From: JANOAR01 sp031411235
Lineage (GTDB): Bacteria > Verrucomicrobiota > Verrucomicrobiia > Verrucomicrobiales > Verrucomicrobiaceae
Direction: 5' to 3'
Length of the DNA: 64,000 nucleotides
Assembly: GCA_031411235.1 (NCBI GenBank)
Contig: JANOAR010000253.1
Coordinates: forward strand, 1-64,000
Under the pieces are notes generated by a model that worked only from the letters and a program-made list of their open reading frames with translations, had not been told where the DNA came from and did no database searches. Made by a program: the position numbers and the translations under genes. Shown in pieces: positions 18,501 through 30,500 of the stretch; positions within the stretch are counted from its first letter, which is position 1, and every line of letters starts with the position of its first letter.

Positions 18501-21500
18501 GTAGTTGCCGCTGCTGTTGGTGAGGGTCGAGGCGAGGTAGTTGTTGCTGTCGGGGTCAGTGGTGGAGGCTGCGTAGAGGTAAACGGTGACGCCGTTGATG
18601 CCTTCGCCTTCCTCGAAGATGCCGTTGCCGTTGAGGTCGCTGAAGACGCTGTTGCCTACGCCTGTGTTGTTGGGGTCGGGGAGGGTGAAGCCGAGGTCGA
18701 TGGTGAGATTGCCGTCGCTGTCGTTGGCGTTGTCTTCACTGGCGAGGTAGCCGTTTTCACCCGTGGCGGAGCCCGGGCTGCTATCGCTGGGGAGCTGGCC
18801 AGCGACGAAGTTGGTGGTGACGGTGCTGACGCCGCTGGTGATGGGGCTGCCGCCGTCGATGCCGTTTTCGCCCACACTGTCGTCGCTGGTCGTCGCGGCG
18901 ATGCCCGTCATGGAAACCTTGCCGGTGAGATGGCCGCCGGGGGCGAACTCGGCAGCGGGGATGTGAACGAAGTAAATGCCGCCTGGGATGCCGGTGAAGA
19001 GGTAGTGGCCATTGCTGTCGGTGCTGGTGGTGCGCACAGGCGAGCTGCTGCCGGGGGTGGCTCCATTTTCATAAAGCTGCACGGTGACGCCTTCGATGCC
19101 CTCGCCTGTGTCGGCGTGGCCGTTGGCATCGGCATCGTAGAAGACAAGGTTGCCGATGGTGATGGGGCGCTGGAAGCCGAAGTCGATGGTGAGGTCGATG
19201 GCGGCGTCGAGCAGGTCGTCGGAGGAGGAGTCGATGCCTGTCTCGCCGATGCTGGCGGTGGGGGCGGTGCCGGAGAAGAGCAGGACGGAGGCGCTAGCGA
19301 CGCCGGAGGTCACAGGGGCACTGTCATTGAGCCCGTCCTCACCCACATCATCGTCGCCGAACTGGCCCTGGGCGATGCTCAGGCGGTTGGCCAGGGGTTG
19401 CCCCGTCTGGAACATGCTGTTGGGGATGAAGATGCGGTAGGAGCCCGCGACGGTGTGCAAGAGGTAGAGGCCATTGGCATCGGTGACGGTGCTGGCAATT
19501 GGGGTGCTGACGCCGGGCGTCTGGGTGCTGTCATACAGCTCGACGGTGACGCCGGGCACGCCTTCGCCAGCATCGGCGTGGCCGTTGCTGTTGCTATCGT
19601 AGAAGACGAGGTTACCCACGGAGACGCGGCGGTAGAAGCCGAGGTCCTGGGTGAGGTCAAAGTTGTTGTCGATGTAGGGAGCGGTGCTGTCTTCGGCGAA
19701 GTCGGTGCCGGTCTCGGTGCCAGCATCGGTGGGCTGGGCATTGTTTGCCAAAACGATAGTCCCTGTGCTGATGCCAGTGCTGTAAGGCGTGGTAGAGTCG
19801 ATGCCGCTGTCGCCGTTGTTATCATCGCCGCTCTGCACGCCGGGCAGGCTGAAGAGGCCCACCATGGGCCGAGGGATGGCGAACTCGGTGGCAGGGATGT
19901 GGATGAAATAACTGCCGGGCAGGAGATTGGTGAAGAGGAACTTGCCCGTGGTGCTGGTGGTCTGCGTGTAGAGATAGGGGTCGGTACCGGGGATTTTGCC
20001 CGCCTCATAGAGGTGGACGTTGATGCCCGAGAGGCCCTCGCCGCTATCCGCGATTTGGTTGTTGTTCTGATCCTCGAAGACAATGTTGCCAAGGCCGCAG
20101 ACGCTGAGCCGCAAGCCGAAGTCGAGGGTGAGTTCGTTGTTGGTACTGCCACTGATGCCTGGCTCGGCACCTGGGGAGATCTGGATAACAGGGCTATCGA
20201 TGAGGGTTCCCAAACCACCGGGCTGGCTGCCGTTGTTGTCGTCGTCCACGCCATTGTCGCCAAAGGCGATGCTGCTGGGAACCGCATAGCTGGCACTGGG
20301 GGTGAGGCGCAGGTAGAAGTAGCCAGAGACGGGGACCGCGAAAGTAAAGTTGCCGGTGGCGCTGCTGGTGGTGGTGAGAAGGACTGTGTCGGCATCGCCT
20401 CCGGTGCCCCCGATGGCGTTGTCGGAGCCGGGGCTCATGAGGCTGACGGGGATGCCGGAGATGCCAGGTTCGCCGGGTTGACGAATGCCGTCGTTGTTGA
20501 CGTCTTCCCAGATCAGGTCACCTATTTTGTAGCCGGGCCAGAGGCCAAAGTCGATGGTCAAGTCGGTGTTGGGAACGCCGTCTTCGCTGGTGGGTTCCGT
20601 GCCGATGGCGAGGGAGATGATGGGGCTGTTCAACACGCCGCCAGTGCCTGAGGGCTGGGTGCCGTTATTGTCATCATCCACGCCGTTGTCGAGAGTGACG
20701 GGGGTGCCAGAGGTCTTCCAGTTGTTAGCAGGTGGGGTGACGCGGACGAAGTAGTTGCCGGTGGCGAGGATATCGAAACGGTAGGCGCCCGTGCTGTCGG
20801 TGACGAGGGTGGGGCCGACCTGGGTGTCAGCATTGGCGCCGTTGCCGCCGATGGCGTTGTCGTTGCCTGGGTCGTAGAGATGCACGGTGGCTCCGGCGAG
20901 GCCGGGTTCGCCGCTGTCGCGCTGGCCATTATTGTTGCTGTCCTCCCAGACCAGGTTGCCCAGGGACAAGGTCGTGACGGTGAAGGTGGAAGACTGCGTG
21001 CCGGTGCAGCCCAGGCTGTCGGTGACGCTCAACGTGATGGCCGTGCTGCTGTCCACCGGCGGGGCGGTGCCGCTGATGATACCGCTCGCGGTGTCGAGGG
21101 TGAGGCCTGCGGGCAGCGTGCCACTGGTCAGCGCCCAGGTGAACGGGCCGGTGCCTGCGCTGGCGCTCAGGGCCTGCGAGTAGGCATAGCCAGCATTGGC
21201 AGAGGGCAGCGTCGCGGGTGTGATGGTGATGGCGGGGCAAACCACGGTCAGGGTGTAGGGCTGCGCGCCGGTGAAGCCCTGGCTGTCCGTGGCTTGCGCG
21301 GTGAAGCTGTAAGTCGTCGGCGTGTCCAAGGGCGTGCCGCTGATCACTCCGGCGGTGCTCAAGCTAAGGCCTGTGGGCAAGGCACCGCTGGTGATGGCAA
21401 AGGTGTAAGGAGCGGTGCCGCCCACGCCGGTGAGCGGCTGGCTGTAAGGCGCGCCATCGGTCGCGTTGGGCAGTGTTGGGGGCGTGATGGTGATCTGGCC

Positions 21501-24500
21501 GATCAGCACCGAGTAGCTCTGCGTGCCGAAGAAGCTGTTCGTATCCGTTGCTGTGATGGTGAAGGCAAAGGTGCCCGTTGCAGTTGGCGTGCCAGTGATG
21601 GCACCTGTGCCGGGGTTCAACGACAAGCCCGTGGGCAGCACGCCCGTGCTTATGCTGAAAGTGTAAGGCCCCGTGCCGCCGGTGGCGCTCAATGTCTGCG
21701 AGTAGGCGTTGCTGATGAAGCCCTTCGGCAGGGTCGATGGCGATAGGATAATTTGGCCGATCACCACCGAGTAGCTCTGCGTGCCGAAGAAGCTGTCTGC
21801 GTCCAGCGCCTTAATTGTGAAGGCAAAGGTGCCCGTTGCAGTCGGTGTGCCAGTGATGGCACCTGTGCCGGGGTTCAATGATAAACCCGTGGGCAGCGAA
21901 CCCGTGCTCACGCTCCAGGTGTAAGGCCCTGTGCCGCCAGTGGCGCTCAATGTCTGCGAGTAGGCGTTGCTGATGAAGCCATTGGGCAGCGTCGTTGGCG
22001 TGATGCTGATCTGGCCAATCGTCACCGAATAGCCCTGCGTGCCGAAGAAGCTGTTTGCATCCAGCGCCTTGATTGTGAAGGCAAAGGTGCCTGTTGCAGT
22101 CGGTGTGCCAGTGATGGCACCTGTGCCGGGGTTCAACGTCAAGCCTGTGGGCAGCGAACCCGTGCTCACGCTCCAGGTGTAAGGCCCGGTGCCGCCGCTG
22201 GCACTCAACGTCTGCGAGTAGGTGTTGCTGATGAAGCCATTGGGCAGCGTTGGTGGAGTCACCGTGATAGTGGGCTGGCGGAAGCCGAAATCGAGGGTGT
22301 TCTCCACACTCGTGGTGCCGCTAGTGCCCGGCTCAGCGCCTGCGGTGAGGGTAAAGTCAAAACTGATGCTCGCACTGCCTGCACCGCCGGACTGGCTTCC
22401 GTCGTTGGTGTCTTCGGTGCCATTGTCCGTGCCCACGAGGGTGCTTGCGAACGGATAGGTGGCGTTGGGCGTGACCTTGATCTTGTAGGTGCCTGGGGTG
22501 TAAATGAGGAAGCCATAGTTACCGCTGGCATTGGTGGTGGTCGTTACCGCTGGAACCAATGAGGCGCCCGTGCTGTCGAGCAGTTCCGCAGTCAGCCCGC
22601 TGATGCCACTCTCGGTGGCGCTGTCATAGAGGCCATTGTTGTTGAGGTCGGCCCACACCAGGTTGCCTACGGTGAAGCCGCTGAAAAGGCCAAAGTCCAC
22701 AGTCGTGTTGGTGTTTGGATCGGTGTCGGCATCAGTGATGGATTCAGCGCCAGCAACGAGGTTGATGAGGGGGCTGAACAGCGCCGTGGCTCGCCCGCCG
22801 GGCTGTGCGCCGTCGTTGTTGTTGTCCACGTTGTTATCGGTGGTCGCGGGCGTGCCGCTGGTCACGGGATAACCGGCGGGCGGAGTAACTTTGACAAAAT
22901 AATTGCCAGCAACGAGGCCGCTGAAGCCGTAAGCACCGCTTGCGAGTGTCGTGAAGTTCGATCCCACTTGTATATCATCAGCGGTATTGATCGTGTTATC
23001 GGCACCCCGTGTGAACAACTGTACGGTCACGCCGCTGATGCCTGTTTCGCTGGCGTCTTTGATGCCGTTGTTGTTGGCGTCATCCCACACTAGATTGCCA
23101 AGGGCCAGATTGGCGGCGGTGATGGTGACTATATAATCCTCCACCTCGCCATTGCCCACGCTGCCCGTCGGAGCAGTGGTGGCTTGATCGGTGAGACGGA
23201 AGCGCACGCCGCGCTGGGTGCCCGCGCTCGCTGCGGCGGGCACGGTGAAGGTGATGTTCTGCGGGGTGGCTGTGGTGGTGCCGTTGAGCAGGACGCGCGC
23301 GACTTCGAGGCGCTCGCCACCATTGGTTCCGCTGAGCAGCGTGTCGTTAAACGTGCCGTCGTTGTTGAAGTCGATCCAGGCGTTCAGGTAGGCGTTGGCA
23401 CCGCTGCTGTTATGGACATAAACAGGGAGCGTGACGCTCGCAGTTTGAGTGATGTTTGCGGGCATTGTCACGCCGTCTTCGTCCACACCGTCGGCATTGG
23501 CGGCAGCATCAGGTGTGACACTGGTTTCAGTATCCACGGTGGCACCAAGGCGGATGTTGCTGTTCATCGCGCTGCTCGTCGTGGTGGTGAGTGCGCCGCT
23601 GCCGTTCCAGTCACCGAAGTCGGTTGCAATAAGGGTGATGGCATAATCCTCGACCTCGCCCTTGAGGGCGGAGGCACCGCTGAATGCTGGCGCGGTGCTG
23701 CCCTCAGTGAAGCGGATGCGCAGATACTTGGTGCCTGGGATCGTGCCGACAGGTGGAGTGATGACAAAGGTGCGGGTGCCGGAGCTGGTGACAGACTGCA
23801 CGGTCTGTGTCTCGCTTGCATCGGCCACGTCATTGTCGTCGTTCCAGTCCACGAAGACGTTGAGGCGCGCGGTGATTATGGTGCCGCCGATGGTGGTGGG
23901 GATACTCAAGCTGGTGGCAATGCCCACGGTGAAGATGGGTATTGTCACGTCTTCGTCATCCGTGCCTGTGGTATCATCGGCCGTGGCGCTGCCGGTAGTG
24001 GGATTGGCCGTTTCGGCATCATTCGCTGCGGTGCCTATTCTGATGTTTGAACTCACACCTTGGCTGGCCGCAGCAAAGGAAGGATAGTCGCCGAAGTCCA
24101 ACGGTGCCGGGATGATGCTTACCACGTAGTCTTCCACTTCGCCGTTGCCCACTGCACCGGTGGAGCCAGGTGTTGCGGTCGAAGTGAGCCGCACGCGCAC
24201 GCCTAGATTCACGCCCGTCACGGCTGTGGCAGGCACGGTGATGCTGAGGTTCTGGGTGAGGTTGTTCGAGCCCGTGGCGATGCTGACATTGGTGGCGATC
24301 TGCTCGCCTGCATCGGTTAGCACGCCGTTGTTGTTGTAGTCGATCCAGGCATTGAGGTAGGCTGCTGTGCCGGAGGTGTTGGTCACCAGGACTGGGATGG
24401 TCGCAGATGCGTCGGCGGTTATGGCCGGGAACGTCACTGCGTCTTCATCATCGGTGTAGGTTAAGTCATCACCTGTGGCGGTGGCATTGGTTGTCTCAGC

Positions 24501-27500
24501 CACTTCTTTGTCCGTCAGGGCTCCCAGTTTCAGCGTGGTGATGGCCGTGCTGCTGGCACTAGCGAAGCTGGCGAAATCTCCAAAGTCCAGCGTCGGCGCG
24601 ACGATGTTCACCACGTAGTCCTCCACTTCGCCGTTGCCGCTGGCACCCGTGTCACCGGGAGACAAGGTCGAAGTCAGCCGCACGCGCACGCCAAGGATCA
24701 CTCCCGTCACAGCGCTGTTGGGCACCGTGAAGGTGATGTTTTGGGTGACGTTGCTGGAGCCTGTGGTGATGCTGACGTTGGCGGCGATCTGTTCGCCTGC
24801 ATCGGTGAGCAGGCCGTTGTTGTTGTAGTCGATCCAGGCATTGAGGTAGGCTGCTGTGCCCGAGGTGTTGGTCACCACCACAGGCAGGGTGGCGGCGGCA
24901 TTGAGGAACATGGCGGGGATGGTCGTTCCATCTTCGTCATCGCTGCCTGTGGTGTCATCGCCGGTGGCGGTGGAGTTGGTGGTGGCGACAAACTCGGTGT
25001 CCGCCAAGGCCCCCAGCCGCAGAGTGCTGGTGACGATGCTGCTGGCGTTGCCGAAGGCGTTGTAGTCGCCAAAGTCCGTCGTCGGTGTAATGATGGTGGC
25101 GACATAATCTTCAATCTCGCCCGTGCCCAGCACCCCCGTCGGAGCCGTGGTGGCCTGGTTGGTCAGGCGGAAGCGTACGCCGCGCTGAGCACCCACACTT
25201 GCGGCGACGGGCACGGTGAAGGTGATGTTCTGCGCGGTGGCCGTGGTGGTGCCTGTCGCAATGGTGCGCGCGGCTTCCAGGCGCTCGCCGCCGTTGGCCC
25301 CACTGAGGACGGTGTCGTTAAACGTGCCGTCGTTGTTGAAGTCGATCCAGGCGTTGAGGTAGGCGTTGGCCCCGCTGCTGTTGTTGACGAAGACCGGGAT
25401 GGTGACGCTCTCGCCCGGCGTGAAGCTGGCGGGCATGGTCACGCCGTCTTCATCCGCGCCGTCGGCAGTCGCGTCGGCATCAGGCGTGACGCTGGTTTCG
25501 GCATCCACCGTGGCACCGAGGCGGAGGTTGGTGTTGAGAATGCTGCTCGTGGTCGTGGTCAGTGCGCCGCCGCCGTTCCAGTCGCCCAACTCGGTGGTGG
25601 GGATAATGTCGTCGAGGAAGTTGTTGTTGGGGTAGTCGGTCAGTGTGATGACATGAACCGGGATGTTGTTATCATTGGCCACAGAGGTGTCGGCCACGCT
25701 GTAATAGCCAGTGCTGTCCTCTTCCACGAGGACGTAGTCGCCCACGGCAAGGTTGAGAAACTCGTAGTAGCCGTTGAGGTCGCTGGCGGTGACGGCCAGC
25801 ACGGTGCCATCGGAGGGTTCGCCATCGCCATTGGGGTCGCTGTAGAGTTTGACGGTGGCATACGGCAGGGCCACGTCGCCACCGAAGCCGAACACTCCCT
25901 GGTCTTCATACACGTAGCCAGACGCGGTGGCTGCCATGGTCTGGAGCCCGGCGGTGCTGCTGGCGGGCGGCACGAGGTCGCCGTTGACATCCACCGCCAG
26001 GTTCACGGCTGCGATGTTGGTTGCCAGCGTTGCCTTGGCCTTGGCTTTGAGGGTGACGGTGAGGGTGAAAGTGCCGTTCACCGCGAGGCTGTCACCATCG
26101 GTTAAGTCGCTCCAAATGAGGCTGCCTGCGGCGCTGGAGTTGGGTGAGACTGTGGCAAAGACGAAGTCGAACTGGGCGTCACTGAAGGTGTCCTCCAGGG
26201 GCACGGTGGTTAGATCGGTGGTGCCCGTGTTTTTCACGCTGAGGTTGAAGACGACGTTGTCGCCGATATTGGCCGGGCCGGGGCTGGGGCTGACGAGGGT
26301 CTTGGTCACGGTGACGGCGGGGCGGGTGACGATCACCGGTGAAGTGGCGGAAGCGGTGGGGCCGCCGCCGGTGGTGACGTTCACGGTATTGGTGGCTGGA
26401 TTGGCGGCAGCGAGTCCGGTGAAGTTGACGATGATATCGATGCTCTGGCCAGGGATCATGGGGCCGACGTTACTCCAGGTAAGGCTACCGCTGGCCGTAG
26501 TGTCCGGGGTCGTGGTGGCGGAGTTAAAGGTGAGGTTGGCCGCCGGAAAGGTGTCCACGACCTGCACCGTGTTGTGCGTGGTGTTGCCGTTGTTGGTTAC
26601 GCGCAGGCGATACTGAGTGGATTGGCCAATGGCGATCTGACCGTCAGCGGGCGAGAGCAGGGTCGTGACGACGGTGACGGAGGCTGCGGAGCTGGCCACA
26701 ATGGCGGTTGCGCTGCTAAAGTCGGTGGGCTCGATGGGATCCACATAGTTGAATGTGAGCACGGCACTGCTGGGGGCGTAGAGCGAGCCGTTGTTGCTGG
26801 TGCCTACGGTGCTGCTGCTGGCGGGAATGAGGAAGGTGAAGATGCCCGTGTTAACGCCAGTTTCCGTGAGCGTGACTGGCTCGCTATCACCGCCGCTGCT
26901 GGTGATGATGGCGCTGAGGGTCTCGGCGGTGGTAGTGCTGGTGTTTTGATCGATGTCGGTGACGCGCACACCGACCTGTTCGTTGGCGGCAAAGGTCGTG
27001 GTATTGGGGCCATTGGAGCCCGTGGTGAACTTGGCAAAGCTCGGTGTGCCTGAGTCCAGGCCGATGACGTTCACGAAGGTGGACATACCGGAGCTGATGG
27101 TGTTTTCATAACCTTCCCGGCTGTTAGCGGTGATGATGTAAGTGCCCTCCGTTGCCCCAATAGTCCACGGATACTGGAAGGTTTTTGTGGCCGTGGTGGT
27201 GGCCACTGAGTCAGACATCGCCAATAGGAAATCGCCTGCGGTGCCAGGGCCATCGACGTTCAAGAGCAGGCTGGTGATGTCATACGCACCAAAGGGATCG
27301 CCTGCGGTGACGCGGATATAGACGGTCTGGCCGGGCATGGGCGTGGTGATGAGGCTGCCGCCGGGATAGGGGGCATCATAGACGGCGACGCTGTCGGTGT
27401 GGATGACGGTGTTGGTCGGCAGGTTGACCTTGGAGGGATAGGTGCTGCTGTCGTAGAGCACGGAGAAATTGGACACGCCTGCATTGGCAACGGTGAAGCT

Positions 27501-30500
27501 GAGGGCTTGGCTGGCGGTTAGATTCACGGCGCTGGCCAGGGGAAGGCTCCAGTCGAGCTGGTAGGTGGAATTGGCGGCGGGTGCGTTGAAGGCAACATAG
27601 ACCATCTCGGGTGAGATGGCTTCCACGTTGTTGGTGAAGTTGAGAGTGAAGCCATTGCTATCGAGTGAGGTCAGTGTCGCCTCGGCGACGAGCGCAGTGC
27701 CGACGAGTGAGGTGTGGAGGCTCGCCGATTTGTAGCGGCTTTGCACGACGCTGGGGTTCAATCCCGTCTCGTCGGCGAGAGCCATGGTGCCTTGAGTGGT
27801 GCCGTCCGCCATGCCCCAGCAGGGCCGGTTTTGGGTGAGCACTGGTTGGTTGGCACCGGTGATGCCAGCACTGTCGAGAATGAGTGCCTTGGGCAGGAAG
27901 CCGGTGCCAGTAACGGCTTGGCTACCCGTCGTGGCGATCTTGTTGAAGCTACCGACCTTGCTGCCGATTCCCTTTAACGCCAGCGAGACGACGGGCAGCG
28001 CACCCGTGCCATTGACATCGTAGTTGAGGGTGAAGCCTGCGGCATCCATGGAGACGAACGCGGCCTTCGTGATGGGTTCTGCGACGGATGTGCCGGCGTT
28101 GCCGATCAAGGCTCGATTGGTGCGCTGGGAGCGCGCGGATTGGCTTGGCGACACGCCGTTGGTGGAGAAGAACGCGTTCGCCCACTGCTCGCCTGCTGAA
28201 TTCATGACACCCGACCAGAAGGCTGAATGGGTCGCATTCGCAGGGGCAGTGGTGCTGACGTTGCTCGCCGCCATGTGGAATACCAAGTCGGGCTTGAAGC
28301 CGACGCTGCTCACCACGGCATTGCCCGTGGAGGCTGGCGAGGTCCAATTGACCACCTTCCCCGAGACATCCGCGCCGCCGATGATGATGTACTGCACGAT
28401 GTAGCTGGTGGCAGTATTGGTCGTCCAGTTGAGCGTCACGCTGCTGCTCGTCCACGAGGAGAAGTCAGCCTCGGCCAAGGTGGTGAGATCGTAATGGCCG
28501 ATGGTCAGTGCTTTGTTGGCGAAGCGACGGCTGCTCTTCGCAGTCGCCACGCCGTTCTGGCTGGCAGTGGAAAATGAGTAGCTGGTGGTGCCGTCGGAGA
28601 AGCCTTGGGCAAAGTGCTGGTGCGCATCTGTAGTGCCATCGACAGTCTGGCCAACAGTTCTAAAGATGATGGCTTTGGGCGCTACTCCCAAGCTATGCGT
28701 GATAATCTGCGTGCCCGTGCCAGAGCGGATGGCGAAGCTGCCGACCTTGTACTGTGCGCTGCTGCCGCCACTAATGAGCGTGGCTACGGGCGTGGATATC
28801 GTGGCGATGGTGGTGCCGCCGTTTTTCACCGTGGCGGGGATGGAGGGTGTGCCGGAAAGCGTGCCAGAGGGAACGCTCACATAATTGGTGGCGGAAAGTA
28901 CGCCACCCGCAGGCATGGAGAATGCCTCGGCAAAGGTGGGCGTTTGCGTCCACGTCGCTGTGAGAGCCGGGGCGAGTAAGGATGTCATCGAAGTGGTGGC
29001 GTCGGCGCTGTTCACCGGATCCACGCGAGCAAGGTCGCCGGTGGTGTCGTTATCGCTGCCATCGGTATCGAGGTAGAGTTGCTTGAAGAGGCTGGGGGCA
29101 GTGATGAGGGCGGTGTCCGAGCAGGTGTCGCCGAAGACGAGATCCACATGGGTGCCAGTGATGGTGTTGCCGGGCTGGACAATGAGTGTGCCATCATTCG
29201 GCGTGGTGCCGAGGGTGGTGGAAGAGGGCAGTGCGGTGGTGTTGCGGAAGATGCCAGTGTTCACGCCCGTTTCGGTGAGGGTGATGGTTTCCACATCGCT
29301 GGTGGCGCTGTTGGAAACATTGGCCACCATGGTCTGTGCCGTGGTGGTGCTGGTGTTGGCATCGGCATCGGTGACGGTGACATAGATGCCATCGCCCTGT
29401 TGGAAATTGACCTCAGTGCCGGAGCTGTTGGTGAGGAGGAGCGTGCCCACCGTGGCACCGCTGCCATTGGCGGGCACGCTGAGAATGTCCTTCGCACACA
29501 AGCCGTTGAACCCAGGAACGCAGACCATGTTGATGATGGTGCCGGAGGCGATGATGGTGGCACGGTACTTGATCACGGTGGACCCGCGCGCCAGGATCAT
29601 CGGGATGAGCAGGCCGCTTTCATCCATCGGGTAGGCCGTGGAGCCTGAGTCTGGGATCGCAGCGCCGTCACGGGTGGTAGAACCGGAGATATAAGACAAC
29701 TGCGCACTAGGAAACGTGTCCAGGATGTTCACCAACAACAACGAGAAGAGCGACTTGTTCTCAAGCGTCAGCGTGTATTCCACCACATCGCCCACACTTG
29801 GACCGGGGGAGGCATTGTCCACGACCAGCGTGGAGACCTTGCTCAGCACGGGCACCGGCAAGTTGGGCAAGGAATTGCCCAGGTCGAGATAAGGCCTACC
29901 TGGGCCTGCGGTTGCAGGGTCCTGGCCCCACGCGCCGATGATCGACGTGCCGTCGAGCGTGTAGAGGCGCATTGCCGACTGGTCCTTGTCGGGGTCGAAG
30001 ATGCGGCTGGTGGCCAGCGGGGCGACGTTCAAAGCCACGTCATACTTTTGCCCGTTGGGGTCGGTGAGCGCGCCATTGTGGTCGCCGTTGTAGTCCACAT
30101 AGATCGTAGTGGCCCGCGTGGAGGTGACCCACACCGGACTGCCGTTCTGGGTGCCGTCATCACTGCCCGCACCCCAGCCGACGACGATCTCGGTGGTGAG
30201 CAAATCCGTCGCCTGCAGGCCATAGCCCCAGTCGTGAACGTTATTAGCCCTGGGGGCTGCTCCCACCGTGGCAATGCCCCAGAATGGCTTGGCCCCCACG
30301 CTGGTGAAGGTTGCCGCCGAGTCCTTCGCCATGAGGAACCGATAGCTGCTCTTGGCCGCGATCGCGAACGACCCCGAGCCGGTGCGGGTCAGGTAGTTGA
30401 CCGTGATGGCGCTGGTGTCCGGGTTGTAGAGGAACGTGTAGGATTCCTCGCCGTTCGACGCCGTGCCTACCGGTGCCGTATAGTCGTTCGACCATTTTTC

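Noticed and set aside
17403..20651. A 1,082-codon plus-strand open frame
   Set aside because: It lies wholly antisense to the SdrD-B run of the giant gene. Its Val/Gly/Glu/Ala-rich product mirrors that gene's codon usage and shows no domain.
21490..22265. CRISPR-like periodic repeats
   Set aside because: The period is 258 bp, the repeats are coding and in frame, and there are no short spacers or cas genes.
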